37,271 nucleotides of DNA, taken from NCBI GenBank assembly GCA_017651505.1, contig JAGCCV010000085.1, forward strand, positions 1-37,271, in the 5' to 3' direction. A program made the position numbers and the translations under genes. This document shows, piece after piece, positions 25,407 to 32,108 of the stretch (the first letter of the stretch is position 1; the number at the start of each line of letters is the position of its first letter). The DNA comes from Bacteroidaceae bacterium. GTDB lineage: Bacteria > Bacteroidota > Bacteroidia > Bacteroidales > Bacteroidaceae. The notes below the pieces were generated by a model. It was not told the DNA's origin and did not search any database. It saw only the letters and a list, made by a program, of their open reading frames with translations.

Positions 25407-26126
25407 TTAGTCTCCCCATCCTTGGTTTTCTTCACCATAGCCTTCAATACCTCCGCTACTGCTTGTTTTTGATGGCGAGGGATTCAGCGTAGTGCCTCCT
25501 TGTTGTGTAAGGTCAGGCTCCGACTTTAGATTTTTCCACATGCCGGAATTCAAGATGTCACTTGAGACCTCCTCGGAAAGCTGGTTGTTCTCAACTGATA
25601 GCGTTTCGAGATTTGTGAGATTGATTATGGTGGATGGCAAACCACCTGTGAGGTTGTTGGAGCTCAAATCCAGATTATTCAAGCCAGTAAGATTGCCAAT
25701 CTCATTTGGTATTGAGCCTGTTATGTCATTATTACTCAAATCAAGTTCTCTCAAACTGCCTAAAATAGATATGTTTTCTTCAGCTCGAGTTGTCGCTTCG
25801 TTCCATGCACGGGTCACCGCCAAAGTTTCGCTCAAAGATGCAGGAATCTTTCCTTCGCCATCCACCGAAGCGATGTTGCTGTCGCTGCTGTTCCATGTCA
25901 CGCTCTTGTTAAGAGCGGTTGAGGGTGTGACCGTAGCCGTAACAGTCTCAGTGTTACCTTCTACTAATGTGAGTGATGTTTTGTTTAAAGATACGCCAGA
26001 AACAGGGGTGGACGTTGGGGTGGGAGTTGGAGGTGTTGGGACACCACTTCCTCCTCCTGAGTCACCACCGCAGGAAGCAAGAGCTAAAAGCAGACAACCG
26101 CCGCAGATAAACCTTAGTATTCTCAT
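25407..26126 (-). CDS. LRR lipoprotein with partial Ig-like (Big2) domain
   Basis: This 239-residue protein has a lipobox LALASC (Cys19), a Gly/Ser/Pro/Thr linker, and an Ig-like Big2 segment (VSGVSLNKTSLTLVEGN through SDSNIASVDGEG). The Big2 segment stops where the family normally continues into its last strands. About 30 residues later come three LRRs (LRELDLSNNDITGSIPNEIG and following) and a cap like that of the M64 protein (SGMWKNLKSEPDLTQQGG). It has no enzyme domain and ends with a Gly/Ser/Glu tail. The frame opens at 26189, but the ATG at 26126 gives a proper lipoprotein signal. It looks like a shortened paralogue or binding partner of the downstream peptidase. Confidence 0.8.
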   Translation of the reverse strand: MRILRFICGGCLLLALASCGGDSGGGSGVPTPPTPTPTSTPVSGVSLNKTSLTLVEGNTETVTATVTPSTALNKSVTWNSSDSNIASVDGEGKIPASLSETLAVTRAWNEATTRAEENISILGSLRELDLSNNDITGSIPNEIGNLTGLNNLDLSSNNLTGGLPSTIINLTNLETLSVENNQLSEEVSSDILNSGMWKNLKSEPDLTQQGGTTLNPSPSKTSSSGGIEGYGEENQGWGD

Positions 26127-26384
26127 GGTTTTGAATGATATGCCCCCAGTACCCCAAGGGACTATTATATATAAAAGGAAGCGTGGCACTGACTATACCG
26201 CTCTTTAATTAGAGACCATAGGAAAACCTTTACGAACAGATGTAATGATAGCAGCCCACGCTATGCGCGAGAACCATCATGCTATCTTTGTATCTATCTT
26301 GAAAGCTTCTTACTTTTCCAAGTTTCGGGATAAGCATAACGCTTCTTAATAATCCACAATGTCGTGAAGGATTTGCATCCCTTC
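26127..26384 (-). promoter_or_regulatory. Long hairpin-rich leader of the LRR/peptidase operon
   Basis: Transcripts from the promoter at 26390-26420 would carry about 257 bases before the first lipoprotein gene. Visible hairpins in transcript order are: GAAGG/CCTTC right at the 5' end (26384-26366), AAGC/GCTT (26344-26332), CC/GG around GAAACTT (26328-26318), and GATAGC/GCTATC enclosing CGC/GCG (26286-26247). The leader also holds two short frames: 10 codons from 26378, and 35 codons from 26337. This is more than an ordinary leader in this organism, where most are 20-60 bases. Its function is unknown. Confidence 0.5.
26230..26337 (-). CDS. Possible 35-residue leader peptide
   Basis: An ATG at 26337 opens a 35-codon frame ending TAA at 26230. 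The product has a basic first half (MLIPKLGKVRSF) and a second half rich in His, Tyr and Cys (GCYHYICS). It overlaps the fourth leader hairpin. There is no clear ribosome-binding site, so it could equally be chance within a structured RNA. Confidence 0.25.
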   Translation of the reverse strand: MLIPKLGKVRSFQDRYKDSMMVLAHSVGCYHYICS

Positions 26385-26389
26385 AATCG

Positions 26390-26420
26390 CAAAGGTAAAT
26401 GGAATTAGGAAATAATCAAA
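26390..26420 (-). promoter_or_regulatory. Consensus promoter of the LRR/peptidase operon
   Basis: On the minus strand TTTG (26420-26417), 19 bases, then TACCTTTG (26397-26390) is an exact Bacteroidetes promoter. Transcription would start near 26384, at the base of the first leader hairpin. Confidence 0.75.
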
Positions 26421-26483
26421 GCAAGCAACCACTTTTTTATGGCCTACCATGAAATAGTATGCATGTTACAAATTTTCTGAATA

Positions 26484-26541
26484 ACTCCTCACGTTTACTA
26501 TGTTCAGTCTTTCAGACTTTTAGCTTACTTCTGTGAGGAGT
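26484..26541. repeat. Inverted repeat ACTCCTCAC / GTGAGGAGT
   Basis: A perfect 9-bp stem (26484-26492 with 26533-26541) encloses a second small hairpin AGTCT-TTC-AGACT (26506-26518). Confidence 0.6.
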
Positions 26542-26647
26542 GAGGAGTTTATGCAAAAAACTCTTGTTGAGGAATAATTACAGCAAGTAGAGGGCAGTGG
26601 CGGCATATTTCCCCCGCTTCGATAATCCCCACGAAGGAAAGGAAAGC

Positions 26648-26711
26648 CATCTACGAGGGAAAGAGATATTTGTTATACCCCCATAGGGATTATTCCTTTC
26701 CCTCGTAGATG
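26648..26711. repeat. 16-bp perfect inverted repeat
   Basis: CATCTACGAGGGAAAG (26648-26663) is the exact reverse complement of 26696-26711, separated by 32 bases. The flanks extend the symmetry imperfectly (GATAATCCCC on the left near 26621, GGGATTATT inside on the right). No transposase is nearby. It could be a small non-autonomous element or a folded RNA. Confidence 0.75.
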
Positions 26712-27016
26712 ACGTTCCGACACTCTGAAGCAGATATTGCGAAGAGGCGAAGGAGGCATCTCCTTCACGAAGGGCTTATTCAAGGATGTTTTGAGGGTGA
26801 AAAGGAATGAGTTTGTTACAATACCGAGCTTACTACTATAGAGAGTTAAATAATTAATGTTTAATTTAATGTCCAACTTTTCAGGGTCACTTCAATGTTT
26901 TCACATAACCACTTTTCATACATTTTTTCTTCCTTTTGGAGCTCAGAATTATCAGCTACTCAATGAGCCGAATTATCAGCTTGTGTTACCTATATACGCC
27001 CCTGGACATGCAAAAA

Positions 27017-27046
27017 AAAGGCTGCACCTGTTAGGGCGCAGCCTTT
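27017..27046 (-). terminator. Terminator after hsp20
   Basis: AAAGGCTGC pairs with GCAGCCTTT. On the minus strand the stem is followed by a run of T (complement of the A-tract at 27012-27019). It lies 25 bases after the hsp20 stop. Confidence 0.85.
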
Positions 27047-27071
27047 AGCTCTTACAGTTCAGCGAACGAGG

Positions 27072-27494
27072 TTATGCAATCTCAATGGTACGAGCGTTCT
27101 TGACCTCTTCTTTCTTGAATTTAGGCAGAACCACGGTCAGGACACCATTTTCCACCTTAGCAGAGATATGTTCCTTATCCACATCCTCCGGCAGGGTGTA
27201 GTTCTGCTGGTAGTTTGAGTAAGAGAACTCACGGCGCAGGTAGTGCTGCTTCTTCTCCTTGTCCTCTTCCTTGTGCTCCCATTTGTTCTCGATAGCTACG
27301 CACAAATTGCCATCTTCGTTGATATTGACGCGGCAAAACTCCTTTTTGATGCCAGGAGCGGCAACTTCCATAGTATATGCCGTTTCATTTTCCATTACGT
27401 TAACTGCCGGTGCGGTTGTGTTGGCACGAGGTGTAAAATCAAAATCATCGAATACTGTAGGAAACCAAGTGTTTCTAAACATTGCTGGTAACAT
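27072..27494 (-). CDS. hsp20: Small heat-shock protein Hsp20 (alpha-crystallin family)
   Basis: This 140-residue chaperone has a short N-terminal arm (MLPAMFRNTWFPTVFDDF), an alpha-crystallin domain from about residue 30 (ENETAYTMEVAAPGIKKEFC) with the closing strand ENGVLTVVLPK, and a short tail ending ARTIEIA that carries the I-x-I motif used in oligomer assembly. Small Hsps hold unfolding proteins without ATP. The frame opens at 27509, but GGAGGT lies seven bases before the ATG at 27494, a near-perfect ribosome-binding site and rare here, so the later start is chosen. It is transcribed from a sigma-54 type promoter (27580-27596), which is unusual for this family. Confidence 0.93.
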   Translation of the reverse strand: MLPAMFRNTWFPTVFDDFDFTPRANTTAPAVNVMENETAYTMEVAAPGIKKEFCRVNINEDGNLCVAIENKWEHKEEDKEKKQHYLRREFSYSNYQQNYTLPEDVDKEHISAKVENGVLTVVLPKFKKEEVKNARTIEIA

Positions 27495-27501
27495 AGTAAA
27501 T

Positions 27502-27507
27502 ACCTCC
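27502..27507 (-). promoter_or_regulatory. Ribosome-binding site deciding the hsp20 start
   Basis: GGAGGT on the minus strand, seven bases before the ATG at 27494, overlaps the alternative start codon at 27509. Strong Shine-Dalgarno sites are uncommon in this window. Confidence 0.7.
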
Positions 27508-27579
27508 ATTTTTATTTTAGTTTTTAATTGTTATACATCCACTCACCTCAGCTTTCGCTTCGGCTTGCACCTATCATAG

Positions 27580-27596
27580 TGCAACCTATGTGCCAA
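27580..27596 (-). promoter_or_regulatory. Sigma-54 (RpoN) promoter of hsp20
   Basis: On the minus strand the sequence TTGGCACATAGGTTGCA matches the -24/-12 consensus TGGCAC-N5-TTGC exactly, including ten bases between the invariant GG and GC. Transcription would start near 27570, about 75 bases before the chosen start codon. No TAnnTTTG element is present in this gap. Confidence 0.8.
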
Positions 27597-27607
27597 TGGT
27601 GATTTGA

Positions 27608-27620
27608 TGACAATTTGTCA
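27608..27620. promoter_or_regulatory. Palindromic candidate activator site upstream of the sigma-54 promoter
   Basis: TGACAATTTGTCA is a perfect 13-base palindrome about 12 bases upstream of the -24 element. Related half sites occur at 27646-27651 (TTGTCA) and 27681-27687 (TGACAAA). Together they fit an array of binding sites for a dimeric regulator such as a Fis-type enhancer-binding protein. Confidence 0.45.
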
Positions 27621-27696
27621 ATAAATGAAGGTATTCCCTGTAAAATTGTCAGCTGTCTTGTAATAAATGGGGCTAATCAATGACAAATAGACATTT

Positions 27697-28695
27697 TTAT
27701 TCAAAGACACTGGCTAAGTTCTTTACCAGCTCATCCTCGTTGAGGCTGATGTTGAGTATTTTGCCATCAGGATCCAGCAATATGCCGGTAGGTACCCAAC
27801 GGATGGCATATAGTTCTACTATATCACTTTGCCAGTATTTCAAGTCGGATACTTGTGTCCACACCAGTCCTTGCTGCTCAACGGCGTTGAGCCAAGTCTT
27901 GCGGTCACGGTCGATGGAAACACCCAGAACGGTGAAGTTCTTGTTTTTATATTTATTGTATGCCTCCACGATGAAGGGATTCTCCCTGCGACAGTCGGGG
28001 CACCATCCAGCCCAAAAGCTTACTAACACATACTTACCTCGAAAATCTTTAAGACTAACAGCATTGCCATCGGGATCGGGTAATGTGAAGTCGGGAGCTA
28101 TCTTGCCCACCTGCACACCCTCTTTACGGGCAATCAGGTCTTCCATCTGCTTCACATATTTGTTGCCATCCAGCGATGCGTCCAACTTGCCACGCAAGGT
28201 CTGCAATTGCTCAAGGTCAAGTCCCCAAGCCAGGTTGCGCATAATATAATATGGTGCAAGGGCTGATGCGGGATTGGCAGCCACAAACTCGTTGATGTCG
28301 AATCCTTCCTTGCCCACTTTGCCCACTGTTTCCTGATATAGTGTGTTGATGGGTGAACCTTCAATCTCCATCTTCTTTTTCTCTTCACTCATCTTGATGT
28401 TCAGTGTTTCGTTGTCAAGGAAGAACACCAAGGGGTTGTTGCTTTCCTTGTCGGTAGTCAGGCCATATGCCAATGTTTGCAAGGCAAAACCACGAAACTC
28501 GAAATGACCTCCTTCTACCTCAGCCGAATCCACCAAAGTGTAGTTCTTGTCTTGGTACTCCTTCAGATACACCATGCCACTCTTGATGTCGGATATCTCA
28601 CCGCTAATCAAGTAGCCATTACCATTCTCTTTTCCTCCTTTGCATGAGGCAAGAGCCAATGCCAGACAAATGCCTCCTAAAAAAAGCTTCTTCAT
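27697..28695 (-). CDS. DUF4369/TlpA-like thiol-disulfide lipoprotein
   Basis: This 332-residue protein has a lipobox LALASC (Cys18), a DUF4369 beta domain (residues about 25-120), a helical spacer, and a C-terminal thioredoxin fold beginning APDFTLPDPDGNAVSL. The active site is WCPDC (Cys232 and Cys235), and the usual cis-Pro loop reads WVPTGILL. Such Bacteroidetes proteins are envelope-anchored reductases for periplasmic disulfides. It lies upstream of hsp20 on the same strand, but hsp20 has its own promoter. It is divergent from the DUF4738 gene. Confidence 0.9.
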   Translation of the reverse strand: MKKLFLGGICLALALASCKGGKENGNGYLISGEISDIKSGMVYLKEYQDKNYTLVDSAEVEGGHFEFRGFALQTLAYGLTTDKESNNPLVFFLDNETLNIKMSEEKKKMEIEGSPINTLYQETVGKVGKEGFDINEFVAANPASALAPYYIMRNLAWGLDLEQLQTLRGKLDASLDGNKYVKQMEDLIARKEGVQVGKIAPDFTLPDPDGNAVSLKDFRGKYVLVSFWAGWCPDCRRENPFIVEAYNKYKNKNFTVLGVSIDRDRKTWLNAVEQQGLVWTQVSDLKYWQSDIVELYAIRWVPTGILLDPDGKILNISLNEDELVKNLASVFE

Positions 28696-28800
28696 ACCTT
28701 AATTTATAATGTCATTAATAATCAAACTTGCCAATATAAATCCAAACACAGCAGTTGTATGTGCAATAGAGCATCTCGTTCTCCGTTGTCATATTGTGTG

Positions 28801-28832
28801 CAAATTTAGTGTAAGTTTTGATAATTCGCAAG
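28801..28832 (-). promoter_or_regulatory. Promoter of the TlpA-like gene
   Basis: On the minus strand CTTG (28832-28829), 20 bases, then TAAATTTG (28808-28801). It overlaps the divergent promoter of the DUF4738 gene, so the two may exclude each other. Confidence 0.6.
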
Positions 28833-28847
28833 TTTGTTGTACCTTTG
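28817..28847 (+). promoter_or_regulatory. Consensus promoter of the DUF4738 gene
   Basis: TTTG (28817-28820), 19 bases, then TACCTTTG (28840-28847). The leader would be about 20 bases. Confidence 0.75.
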
Positions 28848-28872
28848 TGCGGTGATTTAAAATCAGGAAACG

Positions 28873-29445
28873 ATGAATAGGTCGTTATATATATTATTAG
28901 CTTTGTTCCTTTTGACGTTGGCATCTTGCAGCCAAAACAAAAAGAAAGACCCCGACAACTATATAGTTGAGTCTATTCAAAAGGATGTTGTTAGCACAGC
29001 AATCCAAGAGTTACAAGTTATCAGCGCTTCTTCTCAGGCCGACTTTAAGGGCAGGACTTACGACATGAAAGTGGTTCGCAGGCCAGATAGCACTTTGCCG
29101 GTGGTGACTGATGTGCAAGGGCAGAAGTATTACGACAATACCATCACATTGGAAGTATCGACGGGCGGCAAGTTGTTTGTCAATAAGATCTTCAATAAGA
29201 ATACATTTGCTTCTTACCTTGAGCCAGAATTCGTTCAACATGCCATCTTGGAAGGTTTGGTGTTCGACAAGGTGACTGACTATGGTCTGATGTTTGCAGC
29301 CAGTGTGAGCTATCCTGAGAGTGATCTCTATGTTCCGTTCCATGTAACGGTACTGCCGAATGGAGCACTTTCTATTGATAAGGCCGACTTGATGGATGAT
29401 TATGAACCCGAAGCGGAGCCTGCATCCGAATCCAACAAAAACTGA
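28873..29445 (+). CDS. DUF4738 lipoprotein
   Basis: This 190-residue protein has a lipobox LTLASC (Cys19) followed by a Lys-rich stretch and a beta-rich domain typical of the Bacteroidetes family DUF4738 (DNTITLEVSTGGKLFVNKIF near residue 89). The tail is acidic (EPEAEPASESNKN). No function is known for the family. It is monocistronic, with its own promoter and a short terminator. Confidence 0.85.
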   Translation: MNRSLYILLALFLLTLASCSQNKKKDPDNYIVESIQKDVVSTAIQELQVISASSQADFKGRTYDMKVVRRPDSTLPVVTDVQGQKYYDNTITLEVSTGGKLFVNKIFNKNTFASYLEPEFVQHAILEGLVFDKVTDYGLMFAASVSYPESDLYVPFHVTVLPNGALSIDKADLMDDYEPEAEPASESNKN

Positions 29446-29448
29446 CTT

Positions 29449-29464
29449 AGACCAAAGGTGGTCT
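29449..29464. terminator. Short terminator between DUF4738 and mutS2
   Basis: AGACCA-AAGG-TGGTCT followed by CTTTATT. It lies between two convergent genes. Confidence 0.6.
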
Positions 29465-29466
29465 CT

Positions 29467-32004
29467 TTATTCCAGATCTACAACTGTGATTCCAGCACCG
29501 CCAAACTGTACATGCTCGTCGTGGAAATCTTTCACGCCAGCCACATTTTGTAGATATTGACGTATCAAGGTGCGCAAAATGCCAGTACCGGTGCCATGCA
29601 GTATTCTCACTCGGCTTACGCCTATCAATATGGCATCATCGATAAAGTAAGTCACTGCCTGTATGGCCTCGTCCCCTCTCATGCCTCTTACGTCTATGTC
29701 CTGCTTGAAATTCAACTTGCGGTCGTGCATTGAATCTTGTGTCTGCTCGCTCAGATAGGTAGCTTTCTGTGTAAAGTTAGGTTGCTTAGTCGGTGGTTGC
29801 GCAGGTTCAAGCTTGCTCAGTTTTACTGTAGTCTTGATATTGCCGAAGGCCACAGTAGCGTCTTTTCCATGAATTTCCATGATGGTTCCCAATGTCTGCT
29901 GGCCTTTTAATCTTACTGTTGCCCCTTCAGTTAGTTGTGCCTGTAACTCCGCCTCATGCTGGGCTTTTATTGCAGCTTGCTCTTCAGCCGATAGAGTGGA
30001 ATTCTTGTCTTTCTCAGCCTTCTTGTCTTTCTTGCGTTGCTGACGTTCACGCAGTTTATCCATCTTGCGGGCAATCTTGTCTTCCTTCTCTTGCGCCTCT
30101 TTCTCCTGCAGTTGTTTGCGGAAATCTGCCAACTCCTGGCGAATCTTCTTTGTCTCCTCCTTCTCGGCCTGTGCCTCCTTGATACCCTTGATGGTGCCTT
30201 CTATACGGGCATTGGCCTCCTGCACCAGTTGCTCGGCTTCGCTCTTGGCTGTTCGTATTATTTCCTTGCGTTCCTGATGCAGTTCCTGAAGCTCGCGTTC
30301 ATAACGCGCGATGGTCTCTTCCATCACCTTCTCGCGTTGGTGAATGTTCTGGCGCTTGTTCTGCCAGTAACGCTTATCGCGCACAATATCCTGCAGGTAT
30401 TTGTCTGAGTTGATATAGTCGCTGCCCACGATCTCTGAAGCATCAGCTATCACTTCCTCTGGTAGTCCTATCTTTCGTGCTATTTCAACAGCAAAAGAAC
30501 TGCCAGGCATACCTATCTGTAATAAGAAGAGAGGTTGCATCAGATGACGGTCGTAGAGCATCGCTCCGTTGACAATGCCTTCGTGGGCATCGGCAAAGTG
30601 CTTCAGGTTCTGGTAGTGGGTGGTGATGACTCCAAAAGTGCCCTTCTCGTTAAAGCGCTTCAGCACTGCTTCTGCGATGGCACCGCCTATCTGTGGCTCA
30701 GTGCCTCCGCCAAATTCATCTATCAGGATTAAGCTCTTGCCATCGCACTGTTTCATCATGTTTTTCATGTTCAGCAGGTGTGAAGAGTAGGTGCTTAAAT
30801 CATCCTCAATGCTCTGCTCATCACCAATGTCGATAAAAATGCTATTGAATACACCTGCATGACTGCCTTCGTGCAATGTAATCAGCATACCACATTGTAA
30901 CATGTATTGTAGCAACCCCACCGTCTTGAGGCATACCGATTTTCCACCTGCGTTAGGTCCTGAAATAAGCAGGATGCGGCGCTCTTTTGTCAATTCAATA
31001 TCCAGTGGCACCACCTTTTTGTTGTGCTTGGCCAATGAAATCTGCAGCAGTGGGTGCACTGCTGCGCCCCAGTCAATCCATTGCTTGTTCTCAAACGCAG
31101 GCTTGATGGCACCCGTTTGCTGGGCAAACAATGCCTTGGCACGGATGAAGTCAATTTCTGCCAAGAACTCGTATGACTGCAATACATCAGGTATCAGTGG
31201 ACGCAGTTCGTCGGTAAACTCCATCAGTATGCGTATGATTTCGTGTCGCTCCTCCATTTCTAACTCCCTCACACGGTTGTTAGCCTCTACCACTGCCTCT
31301 GGTTCAATGAAAACCGTTTTTCCACTGGCCGATTCGTCATGTACAATGCCCCTCACCTTGCGCTTCATGGCAGGTGCCACAGGTATAACCAAACGCCCGT
31401 CACGCATAGTAGGAGCTACATCTTTGTCAACCACTCCCTCGCTTTGGGCACTGCGTAGTATGCTCGCTAAGATGCGAGATATGCTGTTCAGCGCACCCGC
31501 ATGATCCTTGCGAATGCGAGCCAATTCGGGTGATGCATTGTCTTTAATCTGTCCATAAGGATTCAGTATGCTGTTAATACGATTCGTCAGTTTAGGGAAA
31601 ACCAATATATTGCCAGCCATCTTATACAAGTTGGGGTAGGGAGATGTTGATTCCTCCTCTACCGTCTCCTCTGCTTTGAGAAACCTTACAATGTTGTTGA
31701 TGGTCTCAAGCGAGCGGCGCAGGTCGAACAACTCTTGCTCTTCCAAAAAAAGCCCCTCCACCTTCACACGCTTTAGTGCCGGACGTACATCAAAAAAGAA
31801 TTGAGCAGGAAAATCATCATTCCCCTGTAGGATAGCCAGCATCTCGCAAGTAAGGTCAAGTTGTAAGTTAATAATGCTAAAGTGAGTGTCAAACGCCATA
31901 TTGTCAACACGTTCTTCACCCAGGGTACTGAGGCACTTGCCTTTCAGTAGCTGGCGTATCTGGTTGAAGCCTATTTTCTGCTCAAAGTTCTGCGGGTAAA
32001 TCAT
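29467..32004 (-). CDS. mutS2: Endonuclease MutS2
   Basis: This 845-residue protein has helical core and clamp domains, then a MutS-type ATPase with Walker A GPNAGGKS starting at Gly349 and LILIDEFGGGTEPQ. A long coiled coil follows (residues about 520-660, rich in Glu, Lys and Gln). A KOW-like segment (EGATVRLKGQQTLGTIMEI) precedes the C-terminal Smr nuclease domain with DVRGMRG near residue 770 and HGTGTGILR. MutS2 suppresses recombination and, in some bacteria, splits collided ribosomes. The frame opens with a GTG at 32013 that overlaps the -7 element, so the ATG at 32004 is chosen. Confidence 0.93.
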   Translation of the reverse strand: MIYPQNFEQKIGFNQIRQLLKGKCLSTLGEERVDNMAFDTHFSIINLQLDLTCEMLAILQGNDDFPAQFFFDVRPALKRVKVEGLFLEEQELFDLRRSLETINNIVRFLKAEETVEEESTSPYPNLYKMAGNILVFPKLTNRINSILNPYGQIKDNASPELARIRKDHAGALNSISRILASILRSAQSEGVVDKDVAPTMRDGRLVIPVAPAMKRKVRGIVHDESASGKTVFIEPEAVVEANNRVRELEMEERHEIIRILMEFTDELRPLIPDVLQSYEFLAEIDFIRAKALFAQQTGAIKPAFENKQWIDWGAAVHPLLQISLAKHNKKVVPLDIELTKERRILLISGPNAGGKSVCLKTVGLLQYMLQCGMLITLHEGSHAGVFNSIFIDIGDEQSIEDDLSTYSSHLLNMKNMMKQCDGKSLILIDEFGGGTEPQIGGAIAEAVLKRFNEKGTFGVITTHYQNLKHFADAHEGIVNGAMLYDRHLMQPLFLLQIGMPGSSFAVEIARKIGLPEEVIADASEIVGSDYINSDKYLQDIVRDKRYWQNKRQNIHQREKVMEETIARYERELQELHQERKEIIRTAKSEAEQLVQEANARIEGTIKGIKEAQAEKEETKKIRQELADFRKQLQEKEAQEKEDKIARKMDKLRERQQRKKDKKAEKDKNSTLSAEEQAAIKAQHEAELQAQLTEGATVRLKGQQTLGTIMEIHGKDATVAFGNIKTTVKLSKLEPAQPPTKQPNFTQKATYLSEQTQDSMHDRKLNFKQDIDVRGMRGDEAIQAVTYFIDDAILIGVSRVRILHGTGTGILRTLIRQYLQNVAGVKDFHDEHVQFGGAGITVVDLE

Positions 32005-32012
32005 AGTGAGCA

Positions 32013-32020
32013 CAAAGATA
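32013..32020 (-). promoter_or_regulatory. -7 element of mutS2
   Basis: TATCTTTG on the minus strand ends eight bases before the ATG at 32004, so the transcript would have almost no leader. Confidence 0.55.
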
Positions 32021-32038
32021 ATGTAATTTTACTGTTTT

Positions 32039-32071
32039 TTTGTGCGTTTTTAAAAAAAAGTAGTATCTTAG
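32039..32071 (+). promoter_or_regulatory. Promoter of the cysteine desulfidase-like gene
   Basis: TTTG (32039-32042), 21 bases, then TATCTTAG (32064-32071), one base off TAnnTTTG. It gives a leader of about 30 bases to the ATG at 32109. Confidence 0.6.
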
Positions 32072-32108
32072 CATATCCATTAAGAACGGTTTGTTGAATT
32101 TTATAATT

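Larger units (their letters stand above)
26421..27016. other. Gene-free intergenic stretch with palindromes
   Basis: I see no convincing gene here. It contains two separate inverted repeats (26484-26541 and 26648-26711), words shared with the repeat-rich gap at 2.6-2.85 kb (GCAGATATTGC, AAGGAGGCAT, CCCATAGGG), and a direct repeat GAATTATCAGCT near 26945 and 26970. A 63-codon plus frame at 26857 has no recognisable features. Confidence 0.6.

Noticed and set aside
26283-26290. Plus-strand promoter TATCTTTG within the leader region
   Set aside because: There is no -33 element at the right distance and no gene follows on the plus strand.
26857-27048. 63-codon plus-strand frame
   Set aside because: It runs into the hsp20 terminator hairpin and shows no signal, motif or family resemblance.
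27580-27602. CIRCE/HrcA-type operator at hsp20
   Set aside because: The inverted TTGCAC/GTGCAA nearby (27566-27585) does not match the CIRCE sequence TTAGCACTC-N9-GAGTGCTAA.
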